Shown here one piece after another: positions 15,783 to 24,888 of a stretch of 64,000 nucleotides of DNA (the first letter of the stretch is position 1; each line of letters begins with the position of its first letter). The notes under the pieces were generated by a model. That model did no database searches, was not told the DNA's origin, and worked only from the letters and a program-made list of their open reading frames with translations. The translations under genes were made by a program, and so were the position numbers. The stretch covers positions 4,901,001 through 4,965,000 of the forward strand of contig NZ_CP132910.1 in the NCBI RefSeq assembly GCF_030846775.1, given 5' to 3'. The DNA is from Geothrix sp. 21YS21S-2. GTDB taxonomy: Bacteria > Acidobacteriota > Holophagae > Holophagales > Holophagaceae.

Positions 15783-16964
15783 CTAGAGCCCTACCCGCTT
15801 GAGGGTCCCAAGCGCCTTGGCCGCCATGGCGTCCTGGAAGGCGGCCAGTTCCTCCGGCGTGCGGGGCCGGGCCTCGAAGGCGGCGGCGGCCTTGAAGATC
15901 TCCTCCTCCACGGCCAGAAGGCGCGGGAGGTACCCGGTGCCCTCGGCGTTGAGGAGCCTGGCGAGGTCGAGGTACTCCTTGCGTTCGGCCTCCGGGAAGG
16001 GCCGCCCGATCTCCTTGATGCGCCGGGTCTCGGCCCACAGCGGGGCCTCGGCCCCCTTCCAGAGGGGCTCGGGGGACCTGCCCGCCTCGACCCACAGGGG
16101 CATGGCCAGGCCCGTGACGGGCTCCCCGGGCAGGATCCAGAAGGTGGCCCGCGATCCCGGGTCCCCGGGGCGCCGCCCCACGATGATCACCGAGGCGCTG
16201 GTGTAGCTCTTGTTGATGGAGTCCCGGGTGGACACCCACAGGCCCTGGCCGGCCCGGGGCAGGGGGGCCAGGTCCACGGCGGAGGGCTGTTTCGTCAGGG
16301 GATTGCCGGTGTCCCGGGCCACCTTGGCGAAGATGCCCTGGGCGGTCACCGGCCCCAGGGCCTGGACGAGGGCGGAGGCCCGGTCGAAGCGCAGGTAGCC
16401 GGCGCCCTTGCCGGGCTTTCCCGAGCGCGCGAAGTTGGTGTTCACCTGGAGCCGGTCCGGGCACAGGGCGGCGTCGATCTTCGTGAAGCCGTGGTTGTGC
16501 ACCTCGAACAGGAAGGCCCGCCCCTCGGCGTCGAGCACCCCGAAGTTGGCCTGGCTGCCCAGGCCGCGGCCCTTGTTGGCCTCCAGCCAGGCCTCGAAAT
16601 CGGCCACGGTGCGGCACAGCCGCAGGGCGTCGCCCATGATGGCCCCCTCGCCGTCCCGGGCCTCCTTGTCGCTGCCGGGCAGGTTGTAGGCCACGGTGTT
16701 CATGATGGCGAAGCCCGCGTCGTTGAGCCCGGCCCAGGCGTGGCGCCCGGAGTCGTCGTCCGCGTCCACCAGGGCCAGGTAGCTGTGGGGGAGGTCCCGG
16801 CGGAAGACCACCTTGTTGGAGAGGGTGTCGGTGTCCCGGTTCTTCCACAGCATGGGCCGCCCCTCCTGCCCCCGGGAGATGACGGCCGAGGTGCACTGTT
16901 CGGCGCCCTGGGCCAGCAGGGCCGGGGCCAGCGCGAGGGCGAGGAGGACCGCTGCGAGGTTCAT
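15783..16964 (-). CDS. secreted Ntn-hydrolase, peptidase C45 / choloylglycine-hydrolase-like
   Basis: 393 residues with a signal peptide (about 1-23). Cys24 follows directly in EQCTSAVIS and is then well placed to become the N-terminal nucleophile. GRPMLWKNRDTD, the Arg/Asp pair expected near the active site, and the central FGVLDAEGRAFLFEVHNHGF support an acyltransferase or amidohydrolase of the C45/C59 kind. The substrate is unknown. It converges with the membrane gene upstream, and its start faces queE 24 nt away on the same strand. Confidence 0.8.
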   Translation of the reverse strand: MNLAAVLLALALAPALLAQGAEQCTSAVISRGQEGRPMLWKNRDTDTLSNKVVFRRDLPHSYLALVDADDDSGRHAWAGLNDAGFAIMNTVAYNLPGSDKEARDGEGAIMGDALRLCRTVADFEAWLEANKGRGLGSQANFGVLDAEGRAFLFEVHNHGFTKIDAALCPDRLQVNTNFARSGKPGKGAGYLRFDRASALVQALGPVTAQGIFAKVARDTGNPLTKQPSAVDLAPLPRAGQGLWVSTRDSINKSYTSASVIIVGRRPGDPGSRATFWILPGEPVTGLAMPLWVEAGRSPEPLWKGAEAPLWAETRRIKEIGRPFPEAERKEYLDLARLLNAEGTGYLPRLLAVEEEIFKAAAAFEARPRTPEELAAFQDAMAAKALGTLKRVGL

Positions 16965-16988
16965 GGGGGCTCCGGGGGATCCCCCATT

Positions 16989-17678
16989 CTAGACCCCCCG
17001 CTTCTCCGCCCCCCACACAAGCTTGTGGAGCTGGAGCTGGAACCGCACGGGGAGGCCGTCCTCGACGATCCGCTCCGCCAGCCACGCCGGGTCCAGGCTC
17101 CCCCACACGGGGCTGAAGAGCACGTCGAAGCGGTCCAGGACCCCCTTCTCCTCGCACCAGGCCTTGGCCCAGGCGTAGTCCTCCGGATCGCACAGGACGA
17201 ACTTCAGCTCGTCCTGGCCGGGCACCAGGTGGTCCAGGTTGGAGTCCAGCCAGCGGTCCACCTCCCCGCTGCCGGGGGTCTTGCGGTCCACGATCTTCAC
17301 CACCCGCTCGTCCACGAGGCGGATGTCGTGGCTGCCGGCGGTCTCCAGGGCCACCTCGTAGCCCAGGCCCAGCAGGGCCTCCAGCAGGACCGGGGCGTCC
17401 CGGTGGGCCAGGGGCTCGCCGCCGGTGAGTTCCACGAAAGGGGCGTTGGGCCCCTTCCGGGGGGGGCCGAGGGTCTCCCGGACCTGGGCGAGGATCGCCT
17501 CCAGTTCCATGAAGTTGCCCTCGAAGAAGGCGTAGGTGGTGTCGCAGTACACGCAGCGCAGGGGGCATCCCGTGAGCCGGATGAAAAGGCAGGGCCGGCC
17601 GGCCCTGGAGCCCTCCCCCTGGATCGATGTGAATATTTCATTGATCTTGAAGCGCACCGGTACTCCTGCCTCCATCAT
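16989..17678 (-). CDS. queE: 7-carboxy-7-deazaguanine synthase
   Basis: 229 residues; a radical-SAM enzyme of the queuosine/preQ0 pathway that converts CPH4 to CDG. The motif CPLRCVYC gives C-x3-C-x2-C, preceded by SIQGEG and followed by FVELTGGEPL. The ATG at 17678 overlaps the stop of the upstream SDR gene as ATGA. Another queuosine gene, tgt, occurs at 35378-36511. Confidence 0.93.
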   Translation of the reverse strand: MMEAGVPVRFKINEIFTSIQGEGSRAGRPCLFIRLTGCPLRCVYCDTTYAFFEGNFMELEAILAQVRETLGPPRKGPNAPFVELTGGEPLAHRDAPVLLEALLGLGYEVALETAGSHDIRLVDERVVKIVDRKTPGSGEVDRWLDSNLDHLVPGQDELKFVLCDPEDYAWAKAWCEEKGVLDRFDVLFSPVWGSLDPAWLAERIVEDGLPVRFQLQLHKLVWGAEKRGV

Positions 17679-18406
17679 ACCCAGCGGGTGCCCCCGTCCA
17701 GGGTGAGGATCTCGCCGGTGAGGTAGGGGCTCCCGGCGGCGTAGCGCAGGGCCCGGACCAGGTCCTCCGGGGTGCCCACGGCGCCGAGGAGGCTGCGGGA
17801 GGCCAGGGCCGCGGTGTCCTCGCGGGCATCGGGCAGGACCGTGCCCAGGGCGTGGCCCACCACCCGCACCCGGGGGGCCAGGGCCCGGGCCAGGCCGGGC
17901 ACCAGGGCCGCCACGCCGGACTTGGCGGCGGTGTAGGGCAGGCGCTTCAGGAAGGGCCTGTGGATGGCCGTGTCCAGCAGGAACTGGATGCACCCCCCGT
18001 CGGCCATGTGCGGCGCCACCTGCTGGGCCGCCAGAAGGGGGAAGCTCAGGTTCAGGCGCCAGGTCTCCTCCAGGCTGGCCGGGGTCCAGGTGCCCAGGGG
18101 GCTTTCGGGGAAGGTCCCCCCCACCACGACACAGGAATTTACCTTCACGCCTTCCGCCCCCAGGGCCTCCAGATCTGCCATCATCGTGTGGACAAGATCA
18201 GGACTTGCGGCATCCCAAAGCAAGCACCTTACTTGAGTCTGTTTGGAAAGTTCAGCGATCCAGGCCTCCTCCTGATCCCAGGAGACGGAGGTGGTCAGTA
18301 TCAGGTTGTGTCCCTTCGCAAGCGCCTGCGCGAGCTCGCGACCCAGCCTCCTCCGGCCGCCCACGAGCAGCCACCAGGTCCGGTCTTCCCACGCGGTTTT
18401 GTTCAT
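17675..18406 (-). CDS. short-chain dehydrogenase/reductase, pteridine-reductase-like
   Basis: 243 residues. The nucleotide-binding start is VGGRRRLGRELA, a variant of TGxxxGxG seen in pteridine reductase/FolM-type enzymes. The catalytic YTAAKSG (YxxxK) is present, and the C-terminus has LTGEILTLDGG. The pairing with queE by ATGA overlap, both acting around pterins or deazapurines, would fit a pteridine substrate, but this is inference. The start is only 14 nt from the divergent TTG start of the phosphatase gene. Confidence 0.85.
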   Translation of the reverse strand: MNKTAWEDRTWWLLVGGRRRLGRELAQALAKGHNLILTTSVSWDQEEAWIAELSKQTQVRCLLWDAASPDLVHTMMADLEALGAEGVKVNSCVVVGGTFPESPLGTWTPASLEETWRLNLSFPLLAAQQVAPHMADGGCIQFLLDTAIHRPFLKRLPYTAAKSGVAALVPGLARALAPRVRVVGHALGTVLPDAREDTAALASRSLLGAVGTPEDLVRALRYAAGSPYLTGEILTLDGGTRWV

Positions 18407-18420
18407 GTCCTAAGGTTACC

Positions 18421-20970
18421 TTGTCCGACAGCCTCCGAGCCATCCGATGGAAACTGATCCTCACCAGCATCTTCGCGCTGCTGATGGCCCTGGGTTGCTT
18501 CTACCTCAGCAACTGGGTCTACGCCTCCTCGGATGACCAGTGCACGTGGCGGGCCACGGGCAAGCGGGTGGTCATCGTCGAGATCCTCCCCAACGGCGTG
18601 GCCGAGGAGGCCGGGCTCCTGGACGGGGACGAGCTGCTCAGCATCCACGGCCGCAAGGTGGACGCCAAGCACCTGGCCACCGCCCAGCGCTACATCAACG
18701 ACCAGCCCGAAGGCCGGATCCTCATCTACACGGTCCTGAGGGAAGGGAAGATCCTGCGCCTGCCGGTGCGGCTCGTGAAGGGGTTCGACCGCACCGGCCT
18801 CATCGCGCTCTTCTCGGGGCTCGCGGCGTGGGCCGTGGGGCTCCTGGTGGTGGTCTCCTCCCCGTCCAGGAAGATCGCCCGGCACTTCTACTACATGGGC
18901 GTGGTGTCGCTCCTGCTGACCGTCTCCGTGGGCCTGGGCGTGGACAGCGTGGCTCCCGGCCTCCTGGTGCCCCTGATCCTGGTGGCGGGGCTCGCCATCG
19001 GCCTGGCGCCCCCCCTCTGGCTCCACTTCTTCCTGCGGTTCCCCCATCCGTTCAAGCTGCGCACCAACCGCCACTTCCTGGCGGCGCTGTACGGGTTCTC
19101 CCTGGGCGGCGGGGCCCTCTACGCGGTGCGGGTCTTCCTGCGGACCTTCGACAAGTCCGAGCTCTTCCAGGAGGCCTTCCGCTACATGGACGGCAGCATC
19201 GTCGGCAGGCTCGTGGCCTGGATCACCCCCACCGTGGCCGTCGCGGGCCTCGTGCTCTTCTGGATCGGCACCTTCCGGATGCCAGGGCGCAAGCGCCGGG
19301 CCCTGCTCCCGGCCCTCATCTTCACGACGGCCATCATCGCCGACCTCCTGGTGTTCGCCCTCCTGCAGCGGTCCGCGGGGCAGAGCCTGGTCTTCGCCCG
19401 GGAAAGCTGGGTGTTCTTCCTGCCCCTGCCGCTCCTGCCGCTGTCGTTCGCGTACGCCATCTTCCGCCACGGGTTCTTCGACGTGCGCCGGGCGATCCTC
19501 CGGTGGGTGTCGTACTTCACGGTCCTGGGCCTGACCCTGGCCGTCTACCTGGGGGGCCTGGCCTGGGTCTTCGCCCAGGGCGTCCAGGTGATTCCTTCCG
19601 CCTGGGTGGGCGTGCTGGTGGGCATCTCGGCCCTGCCCATCGGGTGGCTCCTGCGGTGGCTCCTGCTCACCCTGCGGCGCCGGTTCCGGCGCGACCTCAA
19701 CACGACCCGGGAGGTGATCCTGGGCAACCTGCGCGAGACCAAGAAGCGGTTCTCCGAGGAGGCGCTCCTGGCGGGCCTCCTGGACTCGGTGCGCGAGGCC
19801 TACCAGCCCCACGTCCTGCTCATGCTGCCCGTGGACAAGCGCCGGCTCCTGCTGCCCGCCGTGGCCGACCCGGATCCCGACGAGCCCTTCGCGGAGGAGC
19901 TGGCCAGGCCCTGCCACCTGGAGCTGCCCCTGGGGCTGGTGCGCCACGCCCGGGAGAACCGGGAGCTGGTGCTGGGCCTGGGCAGCGACGAGGCGGACTG
20001 GGTCCGGGAGCAGGGCGACGTGCTCCGGGCCCACGTGGACGGCCTGGAAGTGCAGGTGCTGACCCTGATCATGGTCAACGACGAGCCCCACGCGGCCCTG
20101 CTGCTGGGCGGGAAGTACGCCGAACTGAACTACGGCCGCGAGGACCGGGAGCTGCTGCGGGAGGTGGCGCTGGCCGCGGGCGCGCTGCTGGAGACCGCGG
20201 TGCTGCACCGCCGCATGCTGGACCAGGGCCGCATCGAGCAGGAGCTCAACACCGCGCGCCTCATCCAGGAGAGCCTGATCACCTCCGAGGCCCCCTGCAT
20301 GCCGGGGTTCCAGGCCGCCCTGCGCCTGTCCCCGGCCCTGGAGACCGGCGGGGACCTGCTGTGGGTGGGCCGGCGGCCCTCGGGGTGCTGGATGGCGGCG
20401 GTGGGCGACGTGAGCGGCAAGGGGCTGGCCGCGGCCCTCTACATGAGCCAGGCCACGGCCCTCCTGAAGATGGCCGCCCAGCAGGAAGGCATGAGCTTCG
20501 AGGCCATCCTTCCCGCCCTGGACCGCACCATGCGCAGCCTCATGGGCCCTCGGGACTTCCTCACCCTGTCCATCCTGGAGTGGGACGCCGAGGGCCGCTA
20601 CCGCATCGCCCGGGCCGGGCATCCGCCCATCCTGCTCATCGAGGGGGCGTCCCCGGCGGAGGCGCGGGAGATCGAATCCACCGGCCGGGGCCTCGGCCTG
20701 CGGCCCTTCGCTCCGGGCAACTGGAGCGTGATCGAGGGCCAGCTCTCGCACCGCCAGTGGCTGGTGATGTACAGCGACGGACTCACCGAGGCCATGAACA
20801 AGCGTGGCGAGCTCTACGGGCTGCGCCGCTTCAAGGAGCAGATGCAGCGCATCTGGGGCACCGGGTCGGTCAGGGCCGCCTGCGAGGCGGTCTTCCACGA
20901 CGTCACGGCCTTCGAGTCCCAGAACCGGGACGACCGGACCCTCTTCATCCTTTCCAGGGAACCCGCATGA
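18421..20970 (+). CDS. membrane PDZ-domain PP2C (SpoIIE/RsbU-type) phosphatase
   Basis: 849 residues from a TTG at 18421, which has TAAGG 5 nt upstream and places the first membrane helix at residues 10-30. A PDZ domain follows (about 45-115, VEILPNGVAEEAGLLDGD), then about seven more membrane helices (125-425), a cytoplasmic GAF-like region (about 470-610), and a PP2C domain (630-849) with ETGGDLLWV, GDVSGKG (near 661) and DGLTEAMNK. Such phosphatases usually act on STAS anti-sigma antagonists. A PDZ facing the periplasm as input is unusual. The stop overlaps the next gene as ATGA. Confidence 0.88.
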   Translation: MSDSLRAIRWKLILTSIFALLMALGCFYLSNWVYASSDDQCTWRATGKRVVIVEILPNGVAEEAGLLDGDELLSIHGRKVDAKHLATAQRYINDQPEGRILIYTVLREGKILRLPVRLVKGFDRTGLIALFSGLAAWAVGLLVVVSSPSRKIARHFYYMGVVSLLLTVSVGLGVDSVAPGLLVPLILVAGLAIGLAPPLWLHFFLRFPHPFKLRTNRHFLAALYGFSLGGGALYAVRVFLRTFDKSELFQEAFRYMDGSIVGRLVAWITPTVAVAGLVLFWIGTFRMPGRKRRALLPALIFTTAIIADLLVFALLQRSAGQSLVFARESWVFFLPLPLLPLSFAYAIFRHGFFDVRRAILRWVSYFTVLGLTLAVYLGGLAWVFAQGVQVIPSAWVGVLVGISALPIGWLLRWLLLTLRRRFRRDLNTTREVILGNLRETKKRFSEEALLAGLLDSVREAYQPHVLLMLPVDKRRLLLPAVADPDPDEPFAEELARPCHLELPLGLVRHARENRELVLGLGSDEADWVREQGDVLRAHVDGLEVQVLTLIMVNDEPHAALLLGGKYAELNYGREDRELLREVALAAGALLETAVLHRRMLDQGRIEQELNTARLIQESLITSEAPCMPGFQAALRLSPALETGGDLLWVGRRPSGCWMAAVGDVSGKGLAAALYMSQATALLKMAAQQEGMSFEAILPALDRTMRSLMGPRDFLTLSILEWDAEGRYRIARAGHPPILLIEGASPAEAREIESTGRGLGLRPFAPGNWSVIEGQLSHRQWLVMYSDGLTEAMNKRGELYGLRRFKEQMQRIWGTGSVRAACEAVFHDVTAFESQNRDDRTLFILSREPA

Positions 20971-21485
20971 CCACCGAACCCACCCCCAAGCCCCAGCCCT
21001 CCTGGCTTCTCGGCGCCGTCGTCACCCTCCTGCTCCTCCAGGTGGCCCTCCTGTGGATGCAGGGCAGCATGCTGGAGCGCCAGCACGGGACCCTCATGGG
21101 CCTGCGCCAGGACATGCAGGACCTCACCGAGAGCCTGGACAACTTCCAGGGCAACTTCGACCAGGGCGCCGAGGATGGCACCCTGCGGCCCTCCTCCCGC
21201 CGGGTCCATCCCCGCCGCGGCCTCCAGCGGGTGCGGCTCCAGGACCAGGAGGGAGGGGACCAGGGCGTGCGCAAGGAGATGGCCGATCAGCGCAAGAGCG
21301 AGCGCGAGGCCATCGACAAGGCCCGCGAGGCGCAAAGCAAGCTTTCCCTCGCCGAGAACTACCGCAAGGCCGAGGAGAAGAAGCGCATCGAGGCCGAGCA
21401 GAACAAGTGGCGGCCCTTCCTGTGGGGCGGCGCGGTGGTGGCGCTCCTGGCCCTGGTCCTCCGGTCCTGGCTGAGGAACCGGTAG
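20967..21485 (+). CDS. coiled-coil protein with a membrane helix at each end
   Basis: 172 residues. One membrane helix is near the N-terminus (LLGAVVTLLLLQVALLW) and one at the very C-terminus (PFLWGGAVVALLALVL). The middle is charged and helical (LRQDMQDLTESLDNFQ, EREAIDKAREAQSKL) and probably forms a coiled coil. It starts inside the stop of the PDZ-PP2C gene (ATGA), so it is likely a partner of that protein. No family was recognised. Confidence 0.8.
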   Translation: MTTEPTPKPQPSWLLGAVVTLLLLQVALLWMQGSMLERQHGTLMGLRQDMQDLTESLDNFQGNFDQGAEDGTLRPSSRRVHPRRGLQRVRLQDQEGGDQGVRKEMADQRKSEREAIDKAREAQSKLSLAENYRKAEEKKRIEAEQNKWRPFLWGGAVVALLALVLRSWLRNR

Positions 21486-21486
21486 C

Positions 21487-22281
21487 ATGTCCCTGCACGA
21501 ATTCCTCCAGTCCGATCCGGAGTGCGCCCACCTCCTGGAGGGCGCCGTCCTGGCCGTGGGACCCATGCTGGGGGAGGAGGATGCCACCCCGGTGGTGAGG
21601 ACGGTCGAGGCCTGGGCCGACACCCTGGCCGGGCACATGCCGCTGCCCTGGACGATCCACGGGGGCATCGACGCCCTCAACACCTACCTGTTCCAGCAGG
21701 TGGGCCTCCAGGGCGACCGGGAGACCTACGACGATCCGGCCAACGCCCTGCTCCCCAAGGTCCTCGAGCGCAAGCGGGGCATGCCCATCACGCTCTCCGT
21801 CCTCTGGATGGAGGTGGCGCGGCGCCTGGGCTTCCGGGCCATCGGCGTGGGGCTGCCGGGCCACTTCATCACCGGGATCCAGCTGGACATGGGCACCCTC
21901 TACTTCGATCCCTTCAACGGCGGCCGCACCGTGGGCGAGGAGGACGCGGCCTGGCTGGTGGAGCAGTCCACGGGGGGCCGGGCGGTCTTCCACCCCTCCA
22001 TGCTGGCCCCCGTGCCCAACCGGTCCATCCTGGGCCGCCTCGTGCGCAACCTGCACGTGCGCTTCGTGCGCACCGGCAACTGGGACGAGGCCATCTGGAC
22101 CGCCACGCACCTGGTCCTGCTCAACCCCGGGGAGAGCACGTCGTACCGGGACCGCGCCTTCGTGCGGTTCAAGCGGGGCGAGACGTCCCAGGGTATGCTC
22201 GATCTCCAGGAGGCCATCCGGCTGAGCCCCGAAGGGGACCCCGAGCTGGTCCAGTGGCTGGAAAAACTGCAGAGGGACTAG
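21487..22281 (+). CDS. SirB1-like transglutaminase-fold protein with TPR tail
   Basis: 264 residues. The landmark block RGMPITLSVLWMEVARRLG followed by GVGLPGHFI matches the SirB1/UPF0162 transglutaminase-like family (PF13369). The catalytic Cys expected in true transglutaminases is not obvious, so an enzymatic role is uncertain. The C-terminal part (from about 200) is TPR-like (LVLLNPGESTSYRDRAFVRF). It starts 1 nt after the previous stop, so it belongs to the same operon as the PDZ-PP2C phosphatase. Confidence 0.88.
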   Translation: MSLHEFLQSDPECAHLLEGAVLAVGPMLGEEDATPVVRTVEAWADTLAGHMPLPWTIHGGIDALNTYLFQQVGLQGDRETYDDPANALLPKVLERKRGMPITLSVLWMEVARRLGFRAIGVGLPGHFITGIQLDMGTLYFDPFNGGRTVGEEDAAWLVEQSTGGRAVFHPSMLAPVPNRSILGRLVRNLHVRFVRTGNWDEAIWTATHLVLLNPGESTSYRDRAFVRFKRGETSQGMLDLQEAIRLSPEGDPELVQWLEKLQRD

Positions 22282-22284
22282 GGG

Positions 22285-22854
22285 ATGGATCTGAGCCGCT
22301 TTCTGGAACTGGCGCGCAACCACGGCTGGCAGGGCCTGTCGCTGTGGGGCGTGCTGCTGTGGCAGGCCCTCCTGTGGGTGGGACTGGTGCGCCTGCACCT
22401 GGCCCTGCACCGCGAGGAGGCCCCCTGGGAGGAGTGCGTCGGCAAGATCCGCTCCGCCTTCCTGCGCAAGGTCAACGGCGAGGAGGAACTGGCCGAGCTG
22501 AAGGTGCACAACTACGCCCCCCTGGTGGACCTGCTCGTGGCGCTCAACTTCGCCGAGGCCAAGACCCCCGTGATGGAGCGTTGGCTCCTGCTCAAGTGGA
22601 AGACCCAGGAGTGCCTGCGCCCCTACTGGATCCGCTGGGGCCACCTGCTCATCGCGTTCGGCGTGGTGGTGTGGTTCCTGTACGGCCTGCGCATCGACCT
22701 GGGCCTGGAGCCGCTCAAGCGCACCCCCTGCGACCCGCGGCTGCTATGGGTGTGGCTGGGCTACGCCATGATCCTGGCGTGGAAGCTGGTGCGCCTGCAC
22801 GGGAACCTGGAACGGGTCCAGAGGAGCCTCATCCTGCCGCGGCGGGACGAATGA
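22285..22854 (+). CDS. membrane protein of unknown function
   Basis: 189 residues with three hydrophobic segments: near the N-terminus (LWGVLLWQALLWVGLV), in the middle (LLIAFGVVVWFLYGL) and near the C-terminus (LLWVWLGYAMILAW). The stretch between the first two is acidic and helical. It begins 3 nt after the SirB1-like gene and is the last gene before the repeat element at 22880. I recognise no family. Confidence 0.8.
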   Translation: MDLSRFLELARNHGWQGLSLWGVLLWQALLWVGLVRLHLALHREEAPWEECVGKIRSAFLRKVNGEEELAELKVHNYAPLVDLLVALNFAEAKTPVMERWLLLKWKTQECLRPYWIRWGHLLIAFGVVVWFLYGLRIDLGLEPLKRTPCDPRLLWVWLGYAMILAWKLVRLHGNLERVQRSLILPRRDE

Positions 22855-22879
22855 CTTTTGGGTTCCTCTCGGATCCGGG

Positions 22880-23139
22880 GGTAGACCCTGACCGGGCCTG
22901 GTCTGGTGTCGAATGACGTCGCATTGTCTTTTCGCGGCCTGGATCGCGAAGATCGGCACCGCCCCTGAAAATGCCTGTCGCCGAGGCGCCGAGGAGCCGA
23001 GGATCGCCGAGAAGGGAAACTGCATTTCTCGGCGATCCTCGGCTCCTCGGCGCCTCGGCGATAGGTCTTTCTCCCGAACCTGACGAATCGCAGGGATAAA
23101 GGGTTGGCAACAGATGAAATCAGTCATCCTGGGTCTGCC
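22880..23139. mobile_element. MITE-like palindromic element, intact copy
   Basis: About 260 nt of non-coding DNA between convergent genes. It is bounded by short inverted ends: GGTAGACCC (22880-22888) and GGGTCTGCC (23131-23139), which pair at 8 of 9 positions. A left flank (to about 22960), a perfect central palindrome (22978-23061) and a right flank follow. Both flanks recur around 43282-43347 and 44585-44707. No transposase is encoded, so if it moved it did so in trans. The nearby IS630 remnant is one conceivable source, which is speculation. Confidence 0.7.
22978..23061. repeat. perfect 36-bp inverted repeat, core of the MITE-like element
   Basis: Arms 22978-23013 and 23026-23061 are exact inverted copies with a 12-nt loop. 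They consist of CGCCGAGG-type units like the hairpin at 8923-9060. Between convergent genes it could also act as a bidirectional transcription barrier. Confidence 0.9.
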
Positions 23140-23148
23140 GAAGACTCT

Positions 23149-24189
23149 TTATCCTTTTTCCAGTCTCCCTATCGCCGCCACGAACGATGCCGCGTCCTCC
23201 GGCATCGAGTCCCACGCGCACATCCAGCGCACCAGGCCCGCGCGTTCGTCCCAGGGCCAGAAGAAGGTCTCGGCCTGCAGGGGCGCCAGCATCGGCACGG
23301 GAATCCTGGCGAAGACGGCGTTGGCCTCCACCGGGAAGGCCACCTGGACGCTGGGGAGGTCCTTCACCGCGGCCTCCAGGGCCGTGGCCGCGGCATTGGC
23401 CCTGCGGCCGTTCTCGATCCAGAGGCCGTCCTCCAGGAGGGCCTCGAACTGCGCGGCGGTGAAGCGCATCTTGGAGGCCAGCTGCATGGCGTGCTTCTGG
23501 TGGTAGGGATAGTCGGGACCCAGGCCGGGCTTGAGGAAGACGACGGCCTCCCCGCCCAGCATGCCCTGCTTGGTGCCGCCGAAGCTCAGGGCGTCCACGC
23601 CCGCCAGCATCTCGCAGGCGGACACCCCCGCGGAGGCCACGGCGCAGCCCAGGCGCGCCCCGTCCACGTGCACGCCCAGGCCGTGGGCGTGGGCCAGGTC
23701 CACCAGGGTGGCGAGCTCGGCCACGGTGTAGACCGTCCCCAGCTCCGTGGGCTGGGTGATGGTGAGGGCGACCGGAACCGCGCCGTGCACGCCGTGGGCG
23801 CGGCCCAGGGCCTCCGCCAGGGCCCCGGGGTCGATCTTCCCGTCCACGGAGCGCAGGGGGACGAGCCGCATGCCCAGGAACCGCTCGGGGGCCGTGCTCT
23901 CGTCGTTGCAGAGGTGCGCCACGTCCGAGCAGAGCACGGCCCCGTAGGGCCTGGCGAAGGCCATGAGCGCCGTCACGTTGGCGCCGGTGCCGTTGAAGAC
24001 GAAGTGGGTGGCCACCTCCCGCCCTAAGAGCGCGTCGAAGGCGGCCCGGGCCCGGGCGGTCACGGCGTCCTCCCCGTAGGCCATGGCGTGGCCGTGGTTG
24101 CAGGCCTGGATGGCGTCCATGATCCGGGGGTGGACCCCCGCGAAGTTGTCGCTGGCGAAACCGCGGGGGAAGGCGTCGGGTGCGTGCAA
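23149..24189 (-). CDS. ltaE: low-specificity L-threonine aldolase
   Basis: 346 residues; a PLP enzyme splitting threonine or allo-threonine into glycine and acetaldehyde. The start FASDNFAGVHP, the VHVDGARLG aspartate and the PLP lysine in SFGGTKQGML fit the family. The C-terminal part is ordinary. It follows ribA by 12 nt, at the end of a long minus-strand run. The gene symbol is by family; the specificity is not proven. Confidence 0.9.
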   Translation of the reverse strand: MHAPDAFPRGFASDNFAGVHPRIMDAIQACNHGHAMAYGEDAVTARARAAFDALLGREVATHFVFNGTGANVTALMAFARPYGAVLCSDVAHLCNDESTAPERFLGMRLVPLRSVDGKIDPGALAEALGRAHGVHGAVPVALTITQPTELGTVYTVAELATLVDLAHAHGLGVHVDGARLGCAVASAGVSACEMLAGVDALSFGGTKQGMLGGEAVVFLKPGLGPDYPYHQKHAMQLASKMRFTAAQFEALLEDGLWIENGRRANAAATALEAAVKDLPSVQVAFPVEANAVFARIPVPMLAPLQAETFFWPWDERAGLVRWMCAWDSMPEDAASFVAAIGRLEKG

Positions 24190-24201
24190 GGCGGGCTCCA
24201 G

Positions 24202-24888
24202 CTACAGCTTCGGATCTTCCTTGAAGTCCAGCATGTGCCCCGACTTGTTGGCCTTGGTCTTCAGGTACTTGAGGTTGTAGGGATTCGACGCCAGCTGGTG
24301 GGCTTCCCGCTGCACGTGGATCCCGGCCCCTTCGAGGGCGTCGATCTTCCTGGGGTTGTTCGTGAGCAGCCGCACCTTCCGGATCCCGAAGAACTTCAGC
24401 ATCTCCACGGCCGATTCATAGGTCCGCAGGTCGTCCGCGAAGCCCAGTTCATGGTTGGCCTCCACCGTGTCGAAGCCCTGCTCCTGGAGCGCGTAGGCCT
24501 TGAGCTTGTTCAGGAGGCCGATGCCGCGGCCCTCCTGGCGCAGGTAGAGCACGATGCCGCCGTGCTCGCCCACGTAGCGAAGGGCGGATTCCAGCTGGGC
24601 CCGGCAGTCGCACTTGAGGCTGCCCAGCACGTCGCCCGTCCAGCACTCGCTGTGGATGCGCACGTTCACCCGCTTGCGGGCGTCGATGTCGCCGGAGACG
24701 ATGGCCAGGTGCTCCTTGCCCGTCATCTTCTCCAGGAAGCCGTAGACGACGTACTTCCCGAAAATGGAAGGGACGTTGGCCTTGGCCACGAAAGGGACCG
24801 ATTCGGTCTCGAAGCGCGTCACCACTTCCAGGGGGGATTCCGGGCCGAGTTCCAGGTGGGGGGCGCTGCTGCTGTCTTTGGGGGCCAT
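24202..24888 (-). CDS. ribA: GTP cyclohydrolase II
   Basis: 228 residues from the ATG at 24888; ATGs at 24897 and 24945 are alternatives, but the longer forms lack a ribosome site. The zinc site is HSECWTGDVLGSLKCDC (C82, C93, C95), and the catalytic loop RQEGRGIGLLNK and RLLTNNPRKI are present. After CDC the usual Gly is Arg (CDCRAQL), a subgroup feature. It makes the first riboflavin precursor from GTP. There is no fused ribB domain. The gap to nrnA upstream is about 90 nt. Confidence 0.93.
   Translation of the reverse strand: MAPKDSSSAPHLELGPESPLEVVTRFETESVPFVAKANVPSIFGKYVVYGFLEKMTGKEHLAIVSGDIDARKRVNVRIHSECWTGDVLGSLKCDCRAQLESALRYVGEHGGIVLYLRQEGRGIGLLNKLKAYALQEQGFDTVEANHELGFADDLRTYESAVEMLKFFGIRKVRLLTNNPRKIDALEGAGIHVQREAHQLASNPYNLKYLKTKANKSGHMLDFKEDPKL

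Noticed and set aside
22978-23061. Possible CRISPR-like repeat
   Set aside because: A single inverted pair with no spaced direct repeats; it fits a palindromic element instead.
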